64,000 nucleotides of DNA from Mesostigma viride. Its lineage: Eukaryota > Streptophyta > Mesostigmatophyceae > Mesostigmatales > Mesostigmataceae. This document shows, one piece after another, positions 43,575-54,363 of the stretch (position 1 is its first letter; every line of letters starts with the position of its first letter). The stretch lies in the NCBI GenBank assembly GCA_009746045.1, contig RPFO01000288.1, forward strand, positions 785,855 through 849,854. The letters run 5' to 3'. The position numbers were made by a program, and so were the translations under genes. The notes under the pieces are model-generated. The model was not told the origin of the DNA. It did no database searches and saw nothing but the letters and a program-made list of their open reading frames with translations.

Positions 43575-44093
43575 GAAAACTGATAAGCTGGCTTGGCAGC
43601 CATCACCACCTTGAAATACATCGCATCAACGTTGCATCCGTGACACACGCAAGTGCGGCGCCCCGCTGGCGTGACGCTCCATGTAAGAATGACCTCAGAA
43701 TACTACTGTACTAGATCTAGGACCCTGATACTACTTTTTTCAACATTGTACTACATTTTTATGATGTCACACATGTTGTGTCATGCCAGAACCGTTCAGC
43801 AACCACCTGGCATATCTTGAGGGTCCCTGGATACTTGTTGAAGTAGATTGAACTCGTTTGAACTAGTTTGAACTAGTTTGTACTACCTGTACTAACTTTG
43901 AACTAGTTCGAACTACATCTGAGGCCCATCTAAGGCTGTCAGACCCTCCAGAGAGGGCGTGGCCACCACGTTTGGCTCCCGCATGTCGACTTGCACCACT
44001 GGGCAACGGTGTAGCGCCTCCAAGGTAGCGGCGCACCTCCATCCCTCCGCTCCCCCAGGCAAAATCAGGGAATCCCGATCGTAAGATCAATCA
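43575..44093 (-). repeat. Solo alpha A repeat
   Basis: A full 519-bp alpha A repeat (TGATTGATCTTACG on the minus strand at 44093, ending TTATCAGTTTTC) sits alone inside gamma RNase H, with no B repeat or interior. It is an A-only relic of an alpha insertion. Confidence 0.85.
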
Positions 44094-44228
44094 GTGTGGA
44101 GCGAACGGGGGAGAGGGAACATCGGGCGGTGGCGACCGCCCGCTGGCGTGTGGCGGTGAAACACCGGTGGAGGGACGCGGGGGCGCACATCAATGAGAAA
44201 GAGGCGCGTGCAGCCGTGCAAAGCCTGT
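44094..44228 (+). mobile_element. Gamma RNase H fragment (42-44 kb), second part
   Basis: Continues the gamma RNase H (EHRAVATARWRVAVKHRWRD, INEKEARAAV) after the solo alpha repeat, matching 57959-58085, and then stops matching. Confidence 0.8.
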
Positions 44229-44543
44229 GTCTGCGATGTCCTGTGTTCGCGAGCTCCAGATATAACGGTCGCAAACTTTTGGGCTGTTGGACCAAACTTT
44301 CCATTGACAAAATCCCGTTACAAACGCGCAAGAAGCTCACACGTGGATTTTCCTCTGCTCCACCGCCTGCAAGCGATTTTTCCCTGCTGTCTGCGGCGAG
44401 GTCACTCATCCCCGCGCGCATCGCGCTCCCGTGCAGGGGTAGCAGTCAATCTGGAGCTAGTTGAACTCCGCAAGACGTAGTTCGCGAGCTCCGTCCACTG
44501 CGCGGTTGCGCAAGTTGTCCCTTTGTAGCAAGATACATATTGT
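44229..44543. other. Unassigned stretch left of L2
   Basis: No gene is seen. TTCGCGAGCTCC occurs twice (near 44246 and 44480). The stretch ends in the GCAAC target duplicated by L2. Confidence 0.4.
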
Positions 44544-44548
44544 GCAAC

Positions 44549-45328
44549 TGTAACGACTAAAAATGATCATCAACATCATCCACAGTCCAATATGAAAGAT
44601 CTTTTTACCTGGGTTGCTTTCCTGAGTCGCAGAACTTCAAGTATCCGAGCAACGTTGAGATGGAAATTCCACAGCACGTGATTTAGGGAATCACAACCCC
44701 TTGTAGACACAAAGACAAGCTCGTGTATAGACGACCTCTGTGGAACTGAAGGACGTCTATAGCCAAGGGGCTCTTATGGATTGGACAACAAAGCCAAGCT
44801 TTATTATACCATGGTGAATCAAAACCAACGTAGCAACAATGGCGACCCCACGTCCTTGATATCGACGTGCTTGTCGAGCTTGCCCCAACCTTAGCCTGAA
44901 GAGAACCAATCAGAACCATGGAATCCTATACAAGATCTTCGTATCCATCCTAGTCACACAAAACAGAACAACACCACACACAGCCTGGCAGAATCTTTCC
45001 ATGAGATCCAAATCTGTCGTGAGCACTGAAGTCCCAAAGGAGCATTTAAGACTCAATAGTACCAACTAACAAACTACAACCCCACGTGGATCAGGCCACG
45101 ACCAATGAGGGCTCCTATCAGTAGTATCAGCCAACAAACTACAACCCTACGTGGATCAGGCCACGACCAATGAGGGTTCCTATCAGTTGGCTGACAAAGT
45201 ATCAGCTCCAAGTACCGTCGTCTTAGAAACCTCATAACTTTCTCAATACTGATCCAAAAGTCCTCGAATAAAAGCCAAACATTCACAAAACAAAGGATGT
45301 AACAACAAAGTCATTTTTGCTTGTTACA
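44549..45328 (-). repeat. L2 3' LTR
   Basis: TGTAACGACTAAAAATGATC ... TTGTTACA, 780 bp. It shares its first 16 and last 8 bases with the L1 LTR. A 65-bp tandem duplication carries two G-box/CCAAT blocks (45079-45112 and 45145-45177). Confidence 0.93.
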
Positions 45329-45342
45329 TATCTCCCCCTCAA
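45329..45342 (-). other. L2 polypurine tract
   Basis: TTGAGGGGGAGATA on the minus strand, directly before the 3' LTR, the same as in L1. Confidence 0.75.
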
Positions 45343-45742
45343 AACTGGACCTCCCAGGTCCAATAGCCAACTCTTGAAGGCAGAGGAACATTGAACAGAA
45401 ATCCACCATCTCTTGGGAAAAGCAGATGGGTTTTTACATCCCTGAAAACAGGGCCTCCTATCTCATAACATCTAGTCACAGGTCTCTACAGCAAACAAGT
45501 CACTACCTTATCTACTATAAAGCCAGATAAACACTTCTCATAATACAAGGTCTTCCATTCAGCATCCTGGAACCTGGAACTCTGGACTGGAACATCAGAA
45601 CTGGACTGGAGCCCCCCCCCATCATCCATCCTGGAATCCCCCCCTCACACCACAATCCAAAGCACCTTCCATACTCTTCCCCCATCCTTCCCCATCCTCT
45701 TCCTGCACAGCTCTGTTCTTCACAGGCTATACCAATCCCCAT

Positions 45743-47002
45743 TCACCCATCCTTGCCCCTGGTCCCAAACAAGGGAAACTGCTCCACCATGTGAACCAAG
45801 TCTGGCCAGTTCCTGCTGACCTGCAGCACCATGCACGTCTCTGCAGCCCCTGCTGCCATCTGGGCAACATAACGCAGGCATGTCCCTGGGTAGGAGAGAA
45901 GCACCACAGACTGGCTCTCAGGATCCATCACCCAAGTAGAAGACGTCTTGTGCCTGCTCACCCATGACCTGTACGCCCACCAGAACTGGAGAAAGGTCTT
46001 GACCACTGACCACTTAGCACCTGTCAAAGGCACCAACACCCTCAATGGGGTCAGACGAACCTTGAGCTCCATGGTGAACTTAGGCAACCCTGGGCTGCAG
46101 AAAAGGTTGGATGTCTCCAAAGGGAAGCACCCATTGACCGAGCTGGAAGAAGAAGGAGCCAAGTCAAAATCTCCCTGCTGCACTGAAAACTCCAACAACT
46201 CCATGTAGGAGGCCTCACCCATGCTCACTGGCTGGAACTGCATGAAGGCTCCTTTCAAAGCCTCAGGCAAGGTGGTCAACATATCCTGCCCCTCTGCAGG
46301 TCTCATGTCAATCTCAGGTCCTGGAGTCAAGGCAAACATCCTGTGCAACAGGTGGCCCACAAAAGGAGAGCCAATCTCATACAGGCTGGTGTGCAACTGA
46401 GACAAGACCTCCTCCACATAACCCTCAGGGCTCACTTCCCCCTCCTCCCTGTTAAGGGCAGCCACTGCCTTGGCCAGCGTCTCACAATGCTCACAAGGTC
46501 CCGTGCACTTCCTGTGATCCACATAGGCCACCACATTCTTGACAGGTACCACATGACGAGGAATCTGAATGATGGGAGTGCTGCTGGAGCTGAGAGCTAT
46601 GTTAACACCACTCCCCATCTGGGGCTGGGACAAGGACAACCCCTGAAGAAGCTCCTGTAGCTTATCCTGCTTGGAGATCACTGAATGCAAGAGCTTGTTA
46701 ATGGTATCCATCTGCTGACCCCTCCTAAGGTCACGCCTGACAATACTGTCAAACAGGGATTCCACATAACTCATGGGGTTGGGGTTTCTGGATGCATACC
46801 CGTGACCCCTTCCTCCGTGGTGGCGCCCAGGCCCAAGTTGGGGTACGTGAACTCCTCCTCCATCTGGGACCACACAGCATGCACGAAGAAACCATTCGTT
46901 AGTCCTGAGATATAGGAAGGGGAGCAGTGGTTTGCACCAACTCAGTATACCAAGAAGGAAGAGTGAGCCCCTTCTTTTGGCAATACTCCTGGACCACTTC
47001 AT
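45743..47002 (-). CDS. Extra ORF downstream of chromovirus pol, unknown function
   Basis: The open frame is 419 residues. The first 35 or so overlap the end of pol, so the real protein probably starts later. Visible features are a likely coiled coil (VESLFDSIVRRDLRRGQQMD, INKLLHSVISKQDKLQELLQ), a Cys cluster KCTGPCEHCETLA, then a region with HLLHRMFALTPGPEIDMRPA, WAYRSWVSRHKTSSTWVMD and a Trp-rich end. There is no signal peptide or membrane segment in the conserved part, so it is not env-like. A remnant in L1 shows that the ORF belongs to the lineage. Most chromoviruses have nothing here. Confidence 0.7.
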   Translation of the reverse strand: MKWSRSIAKRRGSLFLLGILSWCKPLLPFLYLRTNEWFLRACCVVPDGGGVHVPQLGPGRHHGGRGHGYASRNPNPMSYVESLFDSIVRRDLRRGQQMDTINKLLHSVISKQDKLQELLQGLSLSQPQMGSGVNIALSSSSTPIIQIPRHVVPVKNVVAYVDHRKCTGPCEHCETLAKAVAALNREEGEVSPEGYVEEVLSQLHTSLYEIGSPFVGHLLHRMFALTPGPEIDMRPAEGQDMLTTLPEALKGAFMQFQPVSMGEASYMELLEFSVQQGDFDLAPSSSSSVNGCFPLETSNLFCSPGLPKFTMELKVRLTPLRVLVPLTGAKWSVVKTFLQFWWAYRSWVSRHKTSSTWVMDPESQSVVLLSYPGTCLRYVAQMAAGAAETCMVLQVSRNWPDLVHMVEQFPLFGTRGKDG

Positions 47003-48184
47003 GGCAGTGAGTCAAGTCAGACAACCACAGCCATGTGGCAGTAGACTCTAACTCTCCTTTCCAGTGCACCTTAAACTGCAGCTGCTTGGTCCTACCCTTT
47101 CCTTTGACTCTGTGAGCCACCAGCTGCTCCACTTCATATATCCTCTCCCCCTCAGTATCCAGCTCAAATGGTAATGGAGCAGAAAGGCGTCCCTGCAAGG
47201 TATTGCGTTTATACAGTTTGAGCTGGGCCAGGTGAAACACGTTAGTCTTAAGCCTCCAGTGGGAAGGCACCTGGACTTGAACTACAGTCCCATAGTGGAA
47301 GGTGTCCAGGACAGGGTAAGGTCCCAACCACAAGGGTTGCAGTTTCCTGCATTGCTCCTTTTCAGGTAGCACACGATTAGCCTCCAAGAGCACCAGGTCA
47401 CCAGGAGCCACAAAGGTGTGTGTAGCCAACATCTGTTGCCAAGCATTGTTTAAATACTTGTCCTGTGCATGCAACATCTGAGCAGCCACCATACTGTGAG
47501 CTTCCTGGAAGGATGCAATCAACTGGTGGACAGAGGTTAGGCGTCTTCTGAAGGGGCCTTCAGCATCCCTATCAGGTAACTCCAGGTCAAATGGAGTCAA
47601 GGGGCACTGGCCATGGCAAATGACAAATGGAGACATTTGGTGAGGAGCCAGGGGTGAGTTGTTGATGGCAAACTCTATGAAGGGAAGTTTCTTGTCCCAT
47701 TCCTTGTTATCATGGGTACAATAGTGCTTCTGGCATTCCCGTACAATACGGTTCAGCCTCTCCACAGCCCCCGTGCTGGCACACCTGTATGCTACTCCAA
47801 AGGCCAACTTAGTGTCTAGGATGTCAAAGAAGGACTTCCAAAACCCAGACATCCACAAGGGATCCTGGTCAGTGATGATTACACGTGGCATGCCATGCAA
47901 TCTGTACACTCCTTCATGAACAACTCTACACACTGGGCAGCTGTGAGATGGGCATTGCAGGGGATGAGGTGGCACATTCTAGACAGCCTGTCCATCACCA
48001 CTAGTATCCTGTCATTGCCAGCATCAGAAACAGGCAAGCCACAAATGAAGTCCATGGTCACACTGATCCAGGGTCGAAGGGGAATAGGCATGGCCATAGG
48101 AAAGATAGGCACTGCCTGAGTCCTAACCTTATTCCTTTGGCATGAGTCACAGGAAGCCACATAGGCTTTGATATCACGAAACAT
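46899..48184 (-). CDS. L2 integrase and chromodomain region
   Basis: The zinc-binding end shows CDSCQRNK near 48150. The catalytic core has TMDFICGLP near 48055 and GMPRVIITDQDPLW near 47880, then GVAYRCASTGAVERLNRI with its acidic residue. After a basic C-terminal domain (LGPYPVLD) a chromodomain-like end appears near 47000-47150 (YEVEQLVAHRVKGKG, FKVHWKGE, TWLWLSDL). Chromodomains steer chromovirus insertion to marked chromatin. Open in two overlapping frames. Confidence 0.82.
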
Positions 48185-48904
48185 GCCAGGCCACCAAAAC
48201 CTCTCTTGTACTTCATGGAGAGCTTAGCATACCCAGGATGACATGCAGTCACGTCGTCATGGAAGCAATGCAACACAGTGGGAATGGCCATTTCTGGCAC
48301 ATAACCTTCCTGGTTACTACATGATCTGCATCCTGGGTGTGGACATACAGGACTCCCTCCCAGTACTCCACAGGTCTGTTACCAAAGCTTCCTTCCTGAA
48401 TGGCCTTAGTGGCCAGGTCCTCAGTTTTAGTGAAGGCCTTAATCACGTCCAGCAGGGCTATACTCATAGGGTTAGGCAGGACTAGCTGTTTGCCAGGTCC
48501 TAAAGGCTGCAGCTGCAGCACCTCACCCTCCTGCAGGTGACTAGTGACTAGATGCTTGGATGACAGAACATCAGCCACAGGTGTACGTGACTTCCCCTTG
48601 ATCTCAGCTGCCAATCCTCTAGACTTGGTCAGCATCCCTGGCTCCAGTATCCACTTCCTGGGCCGTCCCTTCCCCCTCCTAGGATTCTCTGTGCTTGGTT
48701 GTGTAGTGAGAGTGGGCTGGCTGCTAGCAGAACCTCCCTAAGACTGCTCTGCAGTGACTGACCCCCACCCTGGACGCCTGTCGACCCTGGGACAAGCCCT
48801 GGTCAATGAGCATCTCGTGACTAAAGCTAGCCTCTACAGGGGTGGGCTCAGCTTGGAGGTTTGCTGGTTAGCTGCCTGTGCCCTGGTGACAGCACCACAC
48901 TCTA

Positions 48905-50275
48905 CTACAGAAACCATGGCAGCACAAATATCCAGATCCTCGTGAAATGTCCCATCAGATCCCTTCTTCTAGAGAGGGCGTCTGGCACCACATTCTGTGA
49001 TCCTGGGACATACTGCACAGAGAAAGGATAGAATCCCCCTAGGTACTCCATCCACCCAGCCATCCTCTTACTCATCCTACTCTGTTCTAGCACGTGCACC
49101 AAGGGCCTGTGGTCAGTCATCAGGGTGATAGACTCTTGCCCTAGCCCATCTGTAGCACTGCTAGCCACAGAAAACTGAGCTCCCTTCAACAGATGCTCCC
49201 ACTTGTGACATGCTACCACTAAACCCAGCAACTCCTGCTCGTGTACAGGGTAGTTACGTTCAGCTGAGCTCATGGTTTTAGACATGTACTCCACTGGCTG
49301 TGGTCCATAGCCATGGTCTTGCATCAGCACAGCACCTATGGCGCCTTGAGAGGCATCTGACCTAACCTGATAAGGTAGATCTGGGTTGGGACCCACTAGC
49401 ACAGGGGTGGATGTGAGCTTCTGCTTCAACAGGTCAAAGGCCTGCTGACACCTATCTGTCCACTCAAACTGAACATCCTTCTTGATTAACTCAAGCAAGG
49501 GGGTGGAGATGGCAGCCATGTCAGGGATAAAACGCCTGTACCACCCCACCATGCCCAGGAAGGACTTGACATCATGTGCAGACTGCAACACAGGCCACTC
49601 AAGGATGGCAGCAATCTTAGCATTGTCAGGTGTCATACCCAAGGAACTCAACTTGTACCCTAGGAACCCCACTTCATGCCCCCACTCCACCTTAGACCTC
49701 TTGACAGACAAGTGGTAGTGCTGGATGACCTTCAGGACCTCCTCCACGTTCTCCAGATGCTCCTTGAACGTCTTTGAGTGCACCAGGATGTCGTCCATGT
49801 AGGCCACCACGCAGGTCCTGAACACGGGTCTTGCAGGGTCACACAGGTGGGCAATGTCTTTGAACCTGGGATTCCTGAGATCAGGGGAGATCTGAGGCAG
49901 AGAGTTCCCTGTCAGATGGCCAAAGATAGCATTCACAAACATCTGCATAGTAGCTGGGCTGTTGGAGGCCCCCATGGGCATCACAGTCCACTGGAACTGA
50001 CCCCAGGGTGTGGAGAATGCAGTTTTTGGAATGTCCTCAGTAGCTATCCTGATCTGCCAGAACGCGTGTCTAAGGTCAAACTTGGTGAAGTAAGATGATC
50101 CAGCTGTCCTCTCTAGCAGCTCATCAATCCGTGGCAAGGGATACTTGGACTTCACTGTGACCTTGTTCAGGCCTCTCAGATCAATGCACAACCGCCATCC
50201 ACCATCATGCTTGGGGACAAGCAAACACCCAGAGCTGAAAGGACTATTGGCAGGAAGAATGAGTCCAGCTTCCAA
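48905..50275 (-). CDS. L2 reverse transcriptase and RNase H
   Basis: 456 residues. RT has GGWRLCIDLRGLNKVTVKSK near 50200, LPRIDELL, FTKFDLRHAFWQIRI near 50060, QWTVMPMGASNSPATMQ, the catalytic AYMDD near 49795 and FLGYKLS. The RNase H of gypsy type has RSDASQGAIGAVL near 49355, NYPVHEQELLGLV, TDHRPL and VVPDALSRR. The order and spacing are typical. Confidence 0.9.
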   Translation of the reverse strand: MEAGLILPANSPFSSGCLLVPKHDGGWRLCIDLRGLNKVTVKSKYPLPRIDELLERTAGSSYFTKFDLRHAFWQIRIATEDIPKTAFSTPWGQFQWTVMPMGASNSPATMQMFVNAIFGHLTGNSLPQISPDLRNPRFKDIAHLCDPARPVFRTCVVAYMDDILVHSKTFKEHLENVEEVLKVIQHYHLSVKRSKVEWGHEVGFLGYKLSSLGMTPDNAKIAAILEWPVLQSAHDVKSFLGMVGWYRRFIPDMAAISTPLLELIKKDVQFEWTDRCQQAFDLLKQKLTSTPVLVGPNPDLPYQVRSDASQGAIGAVLMQDHGYGPQPVEYMSKTMSSAERNYPVHEQELLGLVVACHKWEHLLKGAQFSVASSATDGLGQESITLMTDHRPLVHVLEQSRMSKRMAGWMEYLGGFYPFSVQYVPGSQNVVPDALSRRRDLMGHFTRIWIFVLPWFL

Positions 50276-50752
50276 CAGCCTGTCAAGATCACCTTCAGCT
50301 CTGCCATCTCAGCTGGCCCCATCCTGTACATGGGAACAAAGGGAGGCCTGGCACCATCCACAAGCTTGATGACATGAGTGATTGGCCCTTCAGGGGGTAC
50401 TGTGGCATTTTGTCCTCAAAAATGGCAGCAAACCTGTCCAAAAGGGCATCATGCAGCTTCTGCTCCTCCTCTGTGACAGCTGGTACTGGGTTCACAGCAT
50501 TCACCGTGTGGCCATGAGTCTCATCAGAGGGTGAGTTAGGAACCAACTGTAAGAGAAAGACGTGTTCCACTGGGTAAGTAGCCAGGTAAGACAAGGTGTG
50601 ATTGGCAGACCATACGTGCTTAAGTAAGGCAGCACGTTTCTCTTCCAGTGAAGGCACCTTGACGTCCTCCTTGGCACCTGCAACCCCTCTCCCATCATTG
50701 ACAGCCTCATTAGTAGAACAGCACTCTGTGACTGGTCTTTCTCCCCCCTTAA

Positions 50753-51262
50753 TCACTGTGGTGGCGTCCCACACTGACCCATCCTGAAACTGCACCACCT
50801 TCTCAGACCACAAGATGGCAGGATTAGCAGACTCCAACCATGGCATCCCCAAATCACATCAGCAGCAGTGAGTGGAATGACATCTGCTGTGACAGACAAG
50901 GTTTGACGTGAGCACACTTGAAAAAGCAGTTGCACGTAGCCAGGTGAGTTACTCTGCCTACCATCAGAATATTGGACCTTAACAGGCACAGGGTGGGGGA
51001 GCACTGGTAGATGCAGCTCCTGCACCAAGGAAGTGGAAATGTAGTTACTTCCTGCACCTGAGTCAATCATGAAGAGACATAAAGGCTGAGCCAAAGGGAC
51101 TGGCACGTTCAACAGCCTAGCCTGGAACTTCAAGAGTTGACTGGGAATAGGAGGGCCCAATGGGGTGGTGGAATCAGAGGCAGACAAGTTGTTCACAGGA
51201 CGGACATGCACAGCAGGCAAACCAGTTAACTCCACCGCTGGACGTAGTCCTGGGGGCTCCAC
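50753..51262 (-). CDS. L2 aspartic protease region
   Basis: LCLFMIDSGAGSNYISTSLV near 51060 carries the D-S-G catalytic triad of retroviral-type proteases, followed by hydrophobic flap-like sequence and ILPSCGL. It lies between gag and RT as expected for gypsy. Confidence 0.8.
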   Translation of the reverse strand: MEPPGLRPAVELTGLPAVHVRPVNNLSASDSTTPLGPPIPSQLLKFQARLLNVPVPLAQPLCLFMIDSGAGSNYISTSLVQELHLPVLPHPVPVKVQYSDGRQSNSPGYVQLLFQVCSRQTLSVTADVIPLTAADVIWGCHGWSLLILPSCGLRRWCSFRMGQCGTPPQ

Positions 51263-51468
51263 TAGTTTTTTGGCAGCTCAGGAGGATGATCTGAAGACGA
51301 GCTCCCCACTGAAGGCTGCACCTGCTGATCCTCTATGCCGTCTGCCTCCCTTCTCCCTCCTCCTCCTCTGCTAGGAGGTGCCACAGGGCGTTGACCATCC
51401 GACGCCTGTCTTGCCTGTTGAATCCCTTGGGCTGGAATGGTCCCTTGCCCGAAGCCTGGAAGTTGGGT

Positions 51469-52861
51469 CTAAACCCAGGCTGTGCCCTGTGGTCGCTCTG
51501 GCTCACCCCAGGAGGGAAATGGGTGGTCTGGTGAATGGAAGAACCCCCTGAGGACCCTTGGTGTCGCTGGGAACTGGTCTCGCTTGGGGCAATCCCGTGC
51601 AAAGTGTCCCAGCTGGCCACACGTGAAACAGGCTCCTTTGGACTGCTCCATGGCACTGAGCTCCTCCATCACAGCGTTCAGCTGGTTCAGGGGCTTCTTA
51701 ACAGCAGGCGCCTGGTTGCCTGCAGCAGGCTCCCACTTGAGGGAAAAGTCAGGGACACGGCACAGCGTGAGGGCATAAGACAGCACAGTATCCCACTTCC
51801 ACTCGACATAGTCGAAAGGGGAGAAATGCTTGTCAATATCCACCCTGACTTGAGGGGAGAGCCCATGCAGAAACCTGTGAAGAGCTTCAGAATCAGAGCA
51901 CTGGGGGATTTTGGCCCTCAGGTTGGTAAACGTCTCTACGTATTGTGGTAGTGTCAGGCCGACTGAGTACAGTTGGCCAACGCGTCCCGGTCCAGACGGA
52001 GCTGGTCCTGGGGAAGGAGAAAACGTCGAAATGAAAGCATGAGAGATGGCAAATCCTTGCAAGTATTACCTGCGAGGATCGTAAAAACTCATCAAACCTG
52101 TCGGCTGCACTGTCGCTCATTCGCTGTCGAACCATCTTCTTCTGGATGTCCAGGGAAAGTCGTTCTTCCGCTCGTTTGCCGTAGTTAGCAAAGTGGATAG
52201 CGAACACATCCTGGAATCGAGTAGAGAAATGATCGAAACTGCGGTGGGTTAGATTGGTGAGCGACAGCTTGTCTACGGATTCGATTTTTGGAAATGGCGG
52301 GGCGGAACCTTGATGCGGTGGTATAGTGACGGTCACGGGGACGTCGCTGGCGGGGGTGGTGAAGGTGACCGAGGTCGTCTGCGCTGGATCCTGCCTATCG
52401 CTATCCTGCGTCTCATTCCTCGTAGTAACTGCGGTACTATTAGGTAAAACCCTTCCGTCACCCAACCGAGGAGCCTCTCTCCCCAATCCAGCAACCATGT
52501 CACGCATGGCCGCCTCCTCCTCCTCAATTCTCTGACGAAGTCTTCCCACATCCTGTTCCACCTCCTCCACCATCTTTCTATACATCGCTGCGTGTTGTTC
52601 ATCGTGTAATAATCTGATTTTAGCTGCTGAGAGGCGATCCGCTGCAAGTCTGGTCCCGTCTCTTCCAGGCGTGGTATTTAGCGGGAAAAGAAATGAAGAA
52701 GATGCACTCCGCACAGGACTTGTTCGCGCGCTTGGAATCCTGGGCGACAGTGACGCTCCTCGACCCACGCCTGTCAGCGATGGCTCGCCTGGTTGGAGAC
52801 CAGATGCAATGACGGAAAACTTGGGCCCTATGGACAACGAGGGCCGCCTCACTTCAGACAT
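51469..52861 (-). CDS. L2 gag region
   Basis: The upstream frame (52861-51893) has a long helical stretch LHDEQHAAMYRKMVEEVEQD, RLRQRIEEEEAAMRD and then SFDHFSTRFQDVFAIHFANY. The downstream frame (52062-51469) has LPQYVETFTNLRAKIPQ, ALHRFLHGLSPQVRVDI and a CCHC zinc knuckle CFTCGQLGHFARDC near 51600. Capsid-like and nucleocapsid parts are thus both present. The region is open in two frames. Confidence 0.8.
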
Positions 52862-53221
52862 AGAAGTACGGTTGAAATCAAGTTGACGCCGTGGAGTACG
52901 AGCAGTTGTCTCAGCACCTTCCCTAGCAATGGGTTCCAGAGATGATGACGGATCTCCAAACCTTGATTAGTAGGGGGTAAAGGTGATTGTGTCTTCGAAC
53001 TACTCATACTTCCACATGGAGTCGCGATCGTCTGCCTAGTAGAGACAACGGTTACGGCTGACTTCTAGTGTTACAGAGCAAGACAGTCACATCAGGATGT
53101 GTCTCAGTCTGTAACACCGTAAGTTTTCCGCAACTCTATGAATCTTCTCGGATGACAGACATCTGATCAACGTTGTACTACCCGGAAGGTTGCGACTTCA
53201 AGAGAAACACCAAAGTAGAGA

Positions 53222-53235
53222 TCCTCCGATACCAA
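53222..53235 (-). other. L2 primer-binding site
   Basis: TTGGTATCGGAGGA follows the 5' LTR on the minus strand, the same core as in L1, resembling the complement of an initiator tRNA-Met end. Confidence 0.65.
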
Positions 53236-54015
53236 TGTAACGACTAAAAATGATCATCAACATCATCCACAGTCCAATATGAAAGATCTTTTACCTGGGT
53301 TGCTTTCCTGAGTCGCAGAACTTCAAGTATCCGAGCAACGTTGAGATGGAAATTCCACAGCACGTGATTTAGGGAATCACAACCCCTTGTAGACACAAAG
53401 ACAAGCTCGTGTATAGACGACCTCTGTGGAACTGAAGGACGTCTATAGCCAAGGGGCTCTTATGGATTGGACAACAAAGCCAAGCTTTATTATACCATGG
53501 TGAATCAAAACCAACGTAGCAACAATGGCGACCCCACGTCCTTGATATCGACGTGCTTGTCGAGCTTGCCCCAACCTTAGCCTGAAGAGAACCAATCAGA
53601 ACCATGGAATCCTATACAAGATCTTCGTATCCATCCTAGTCACACAAAACAGAACAACACCACACACAGCCTGGCAGAATCTTTCCATGAGATCCCAAAT
53701 CTGTCGTGAGCACTGAAGTCCCAAAGGAGCATTTAAGACTCAATAGTACCAACTAACAAACTACAACCCCACGTGGATCAGGCCACGACCAATGAGGGCT
53801 CCTATCAGTAGTATCAGCCAACAAACTACAACCCTACGTGGATCAGGCCACGACCAATGAGGGTTCCTATCAGTTGGCTGACAAAGTATCAGCTCCAAGT
53901 ACCGTCGTCTTAGAAACCTCATAACTTTCTCAATACTGATCCAAAAGTCCTCGAATAAAAGCCAAACATTCACAAAACAAAGGATGTAACAACAAAGTCA
54001 TTTTTGCTTGTTACA
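53236..54015 (-). repeat. L2 5' LTR
   Basis: 780 bp, almost identical to 44549-45328, with the same duplicated G-box/CCAAT blocks (near 53767 and 53831). Confidence 0.93.
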
Positions 54016-54029
54016 GCAACTTTGTGAAA

Positions 54030-54119
54030 TATTGGTGGCATAGACTTCAGGCGCCAAGGCAAGCTTCATCTGACAAATCAATCGTGAGATTCCGGGTTCA
54101 AATCTTCCTAGGTTCTCGA
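54030..54119 (+). other. Degenerate tRNA-Leu-like sequence (possible SINE head)
   Basis: GGTGGCATAGACTTCAGGCG resembles a leucine-tRNA D arm (A box). CAA at 54060-54062 is in anticodon position, a longer variable region follows, and GGGTTCAAATC at 54094-54104 resembles the B box. Acceptor ends do not pair and the T stem is poor, so it is not a working tRNA. T-rich runs follow at 54120-54150. It lies directly beside the L2 target duplication. Confidence 0.4.
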
Positions 54120-54149
54120 ATTTTTTTTTCGGGTTTTTTTTCTTCACCC

Positions 54150-54341
54150 TTTTGCCAACGTCCATGAATCTTGTGGTGGAAACCCTAAAGCTAGCGCGCG
54201 CTCCTTGGCGAGGCTAGCGCCACCTGGCCCTCGGCGGCGGTACGTGGTGTCACGCAATCCCTAGCCGGGGCTCCCTGGCCGGGGACCGGCCACAAAAAGA
54301 ACGAGCTCCAATGTCGCGGGCGAAGCCCGTAAAACTTGTAC
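54150..54341. other. Unassigned stretch
   Basis: GC-rich patches with CGAGGCTAGCGCCACC and CTCGGCGGCGG. No gene is recognised. Confidence 0.3.
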
Positions 54342-54363
54342 GGCAATATAAAAAATATTTTAA
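54342..54363 (+). mobile_element. Gamma RT sliver left of TTAA element
   Basis: GGCAATATAAAAAATATTTT matches the gamma RT segment that encodes NIKNILRE. Joined across the TTAA element it continues into 56655 exactly as other gamma copies do. Confidence 0.7.

Larger units (their letters stand above)
44549..54015 (-). mobile_element. Ty3/gypsy chromovirus L2
   Basis: Two 780-bp LTRs (44549-45328 and 53236-54015), differing at only a couple of positions, flank gag, protease, RT, RNase H, integrase and chromodomain regions on the minus strand, followed by an extra ORF. The target duplication GCAAC is at 44544-44548 and 54016-54020. The primer site is next to the right LTR and the polypurine tract next to the left LTR. 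The LTR identity shows a very recent insertion, yet the coding region is spread over several frames, so the copy looks broken, about five breaks. Pol order RT-RNase H-integrase and the chromodomain place it among chromoviruses. Confidence 0.92.

Noticed and set aside
45743-47002. Envelope gene for L2
   Set aside because: The position fits, but the conserved part has no signal peptide, membrane anchor or glycosylation-rich ectodomain.
54030-54119. Functional tRNA-Leu gene
   Set aside because: Acceptor ends do not pair and the T stem is poor.
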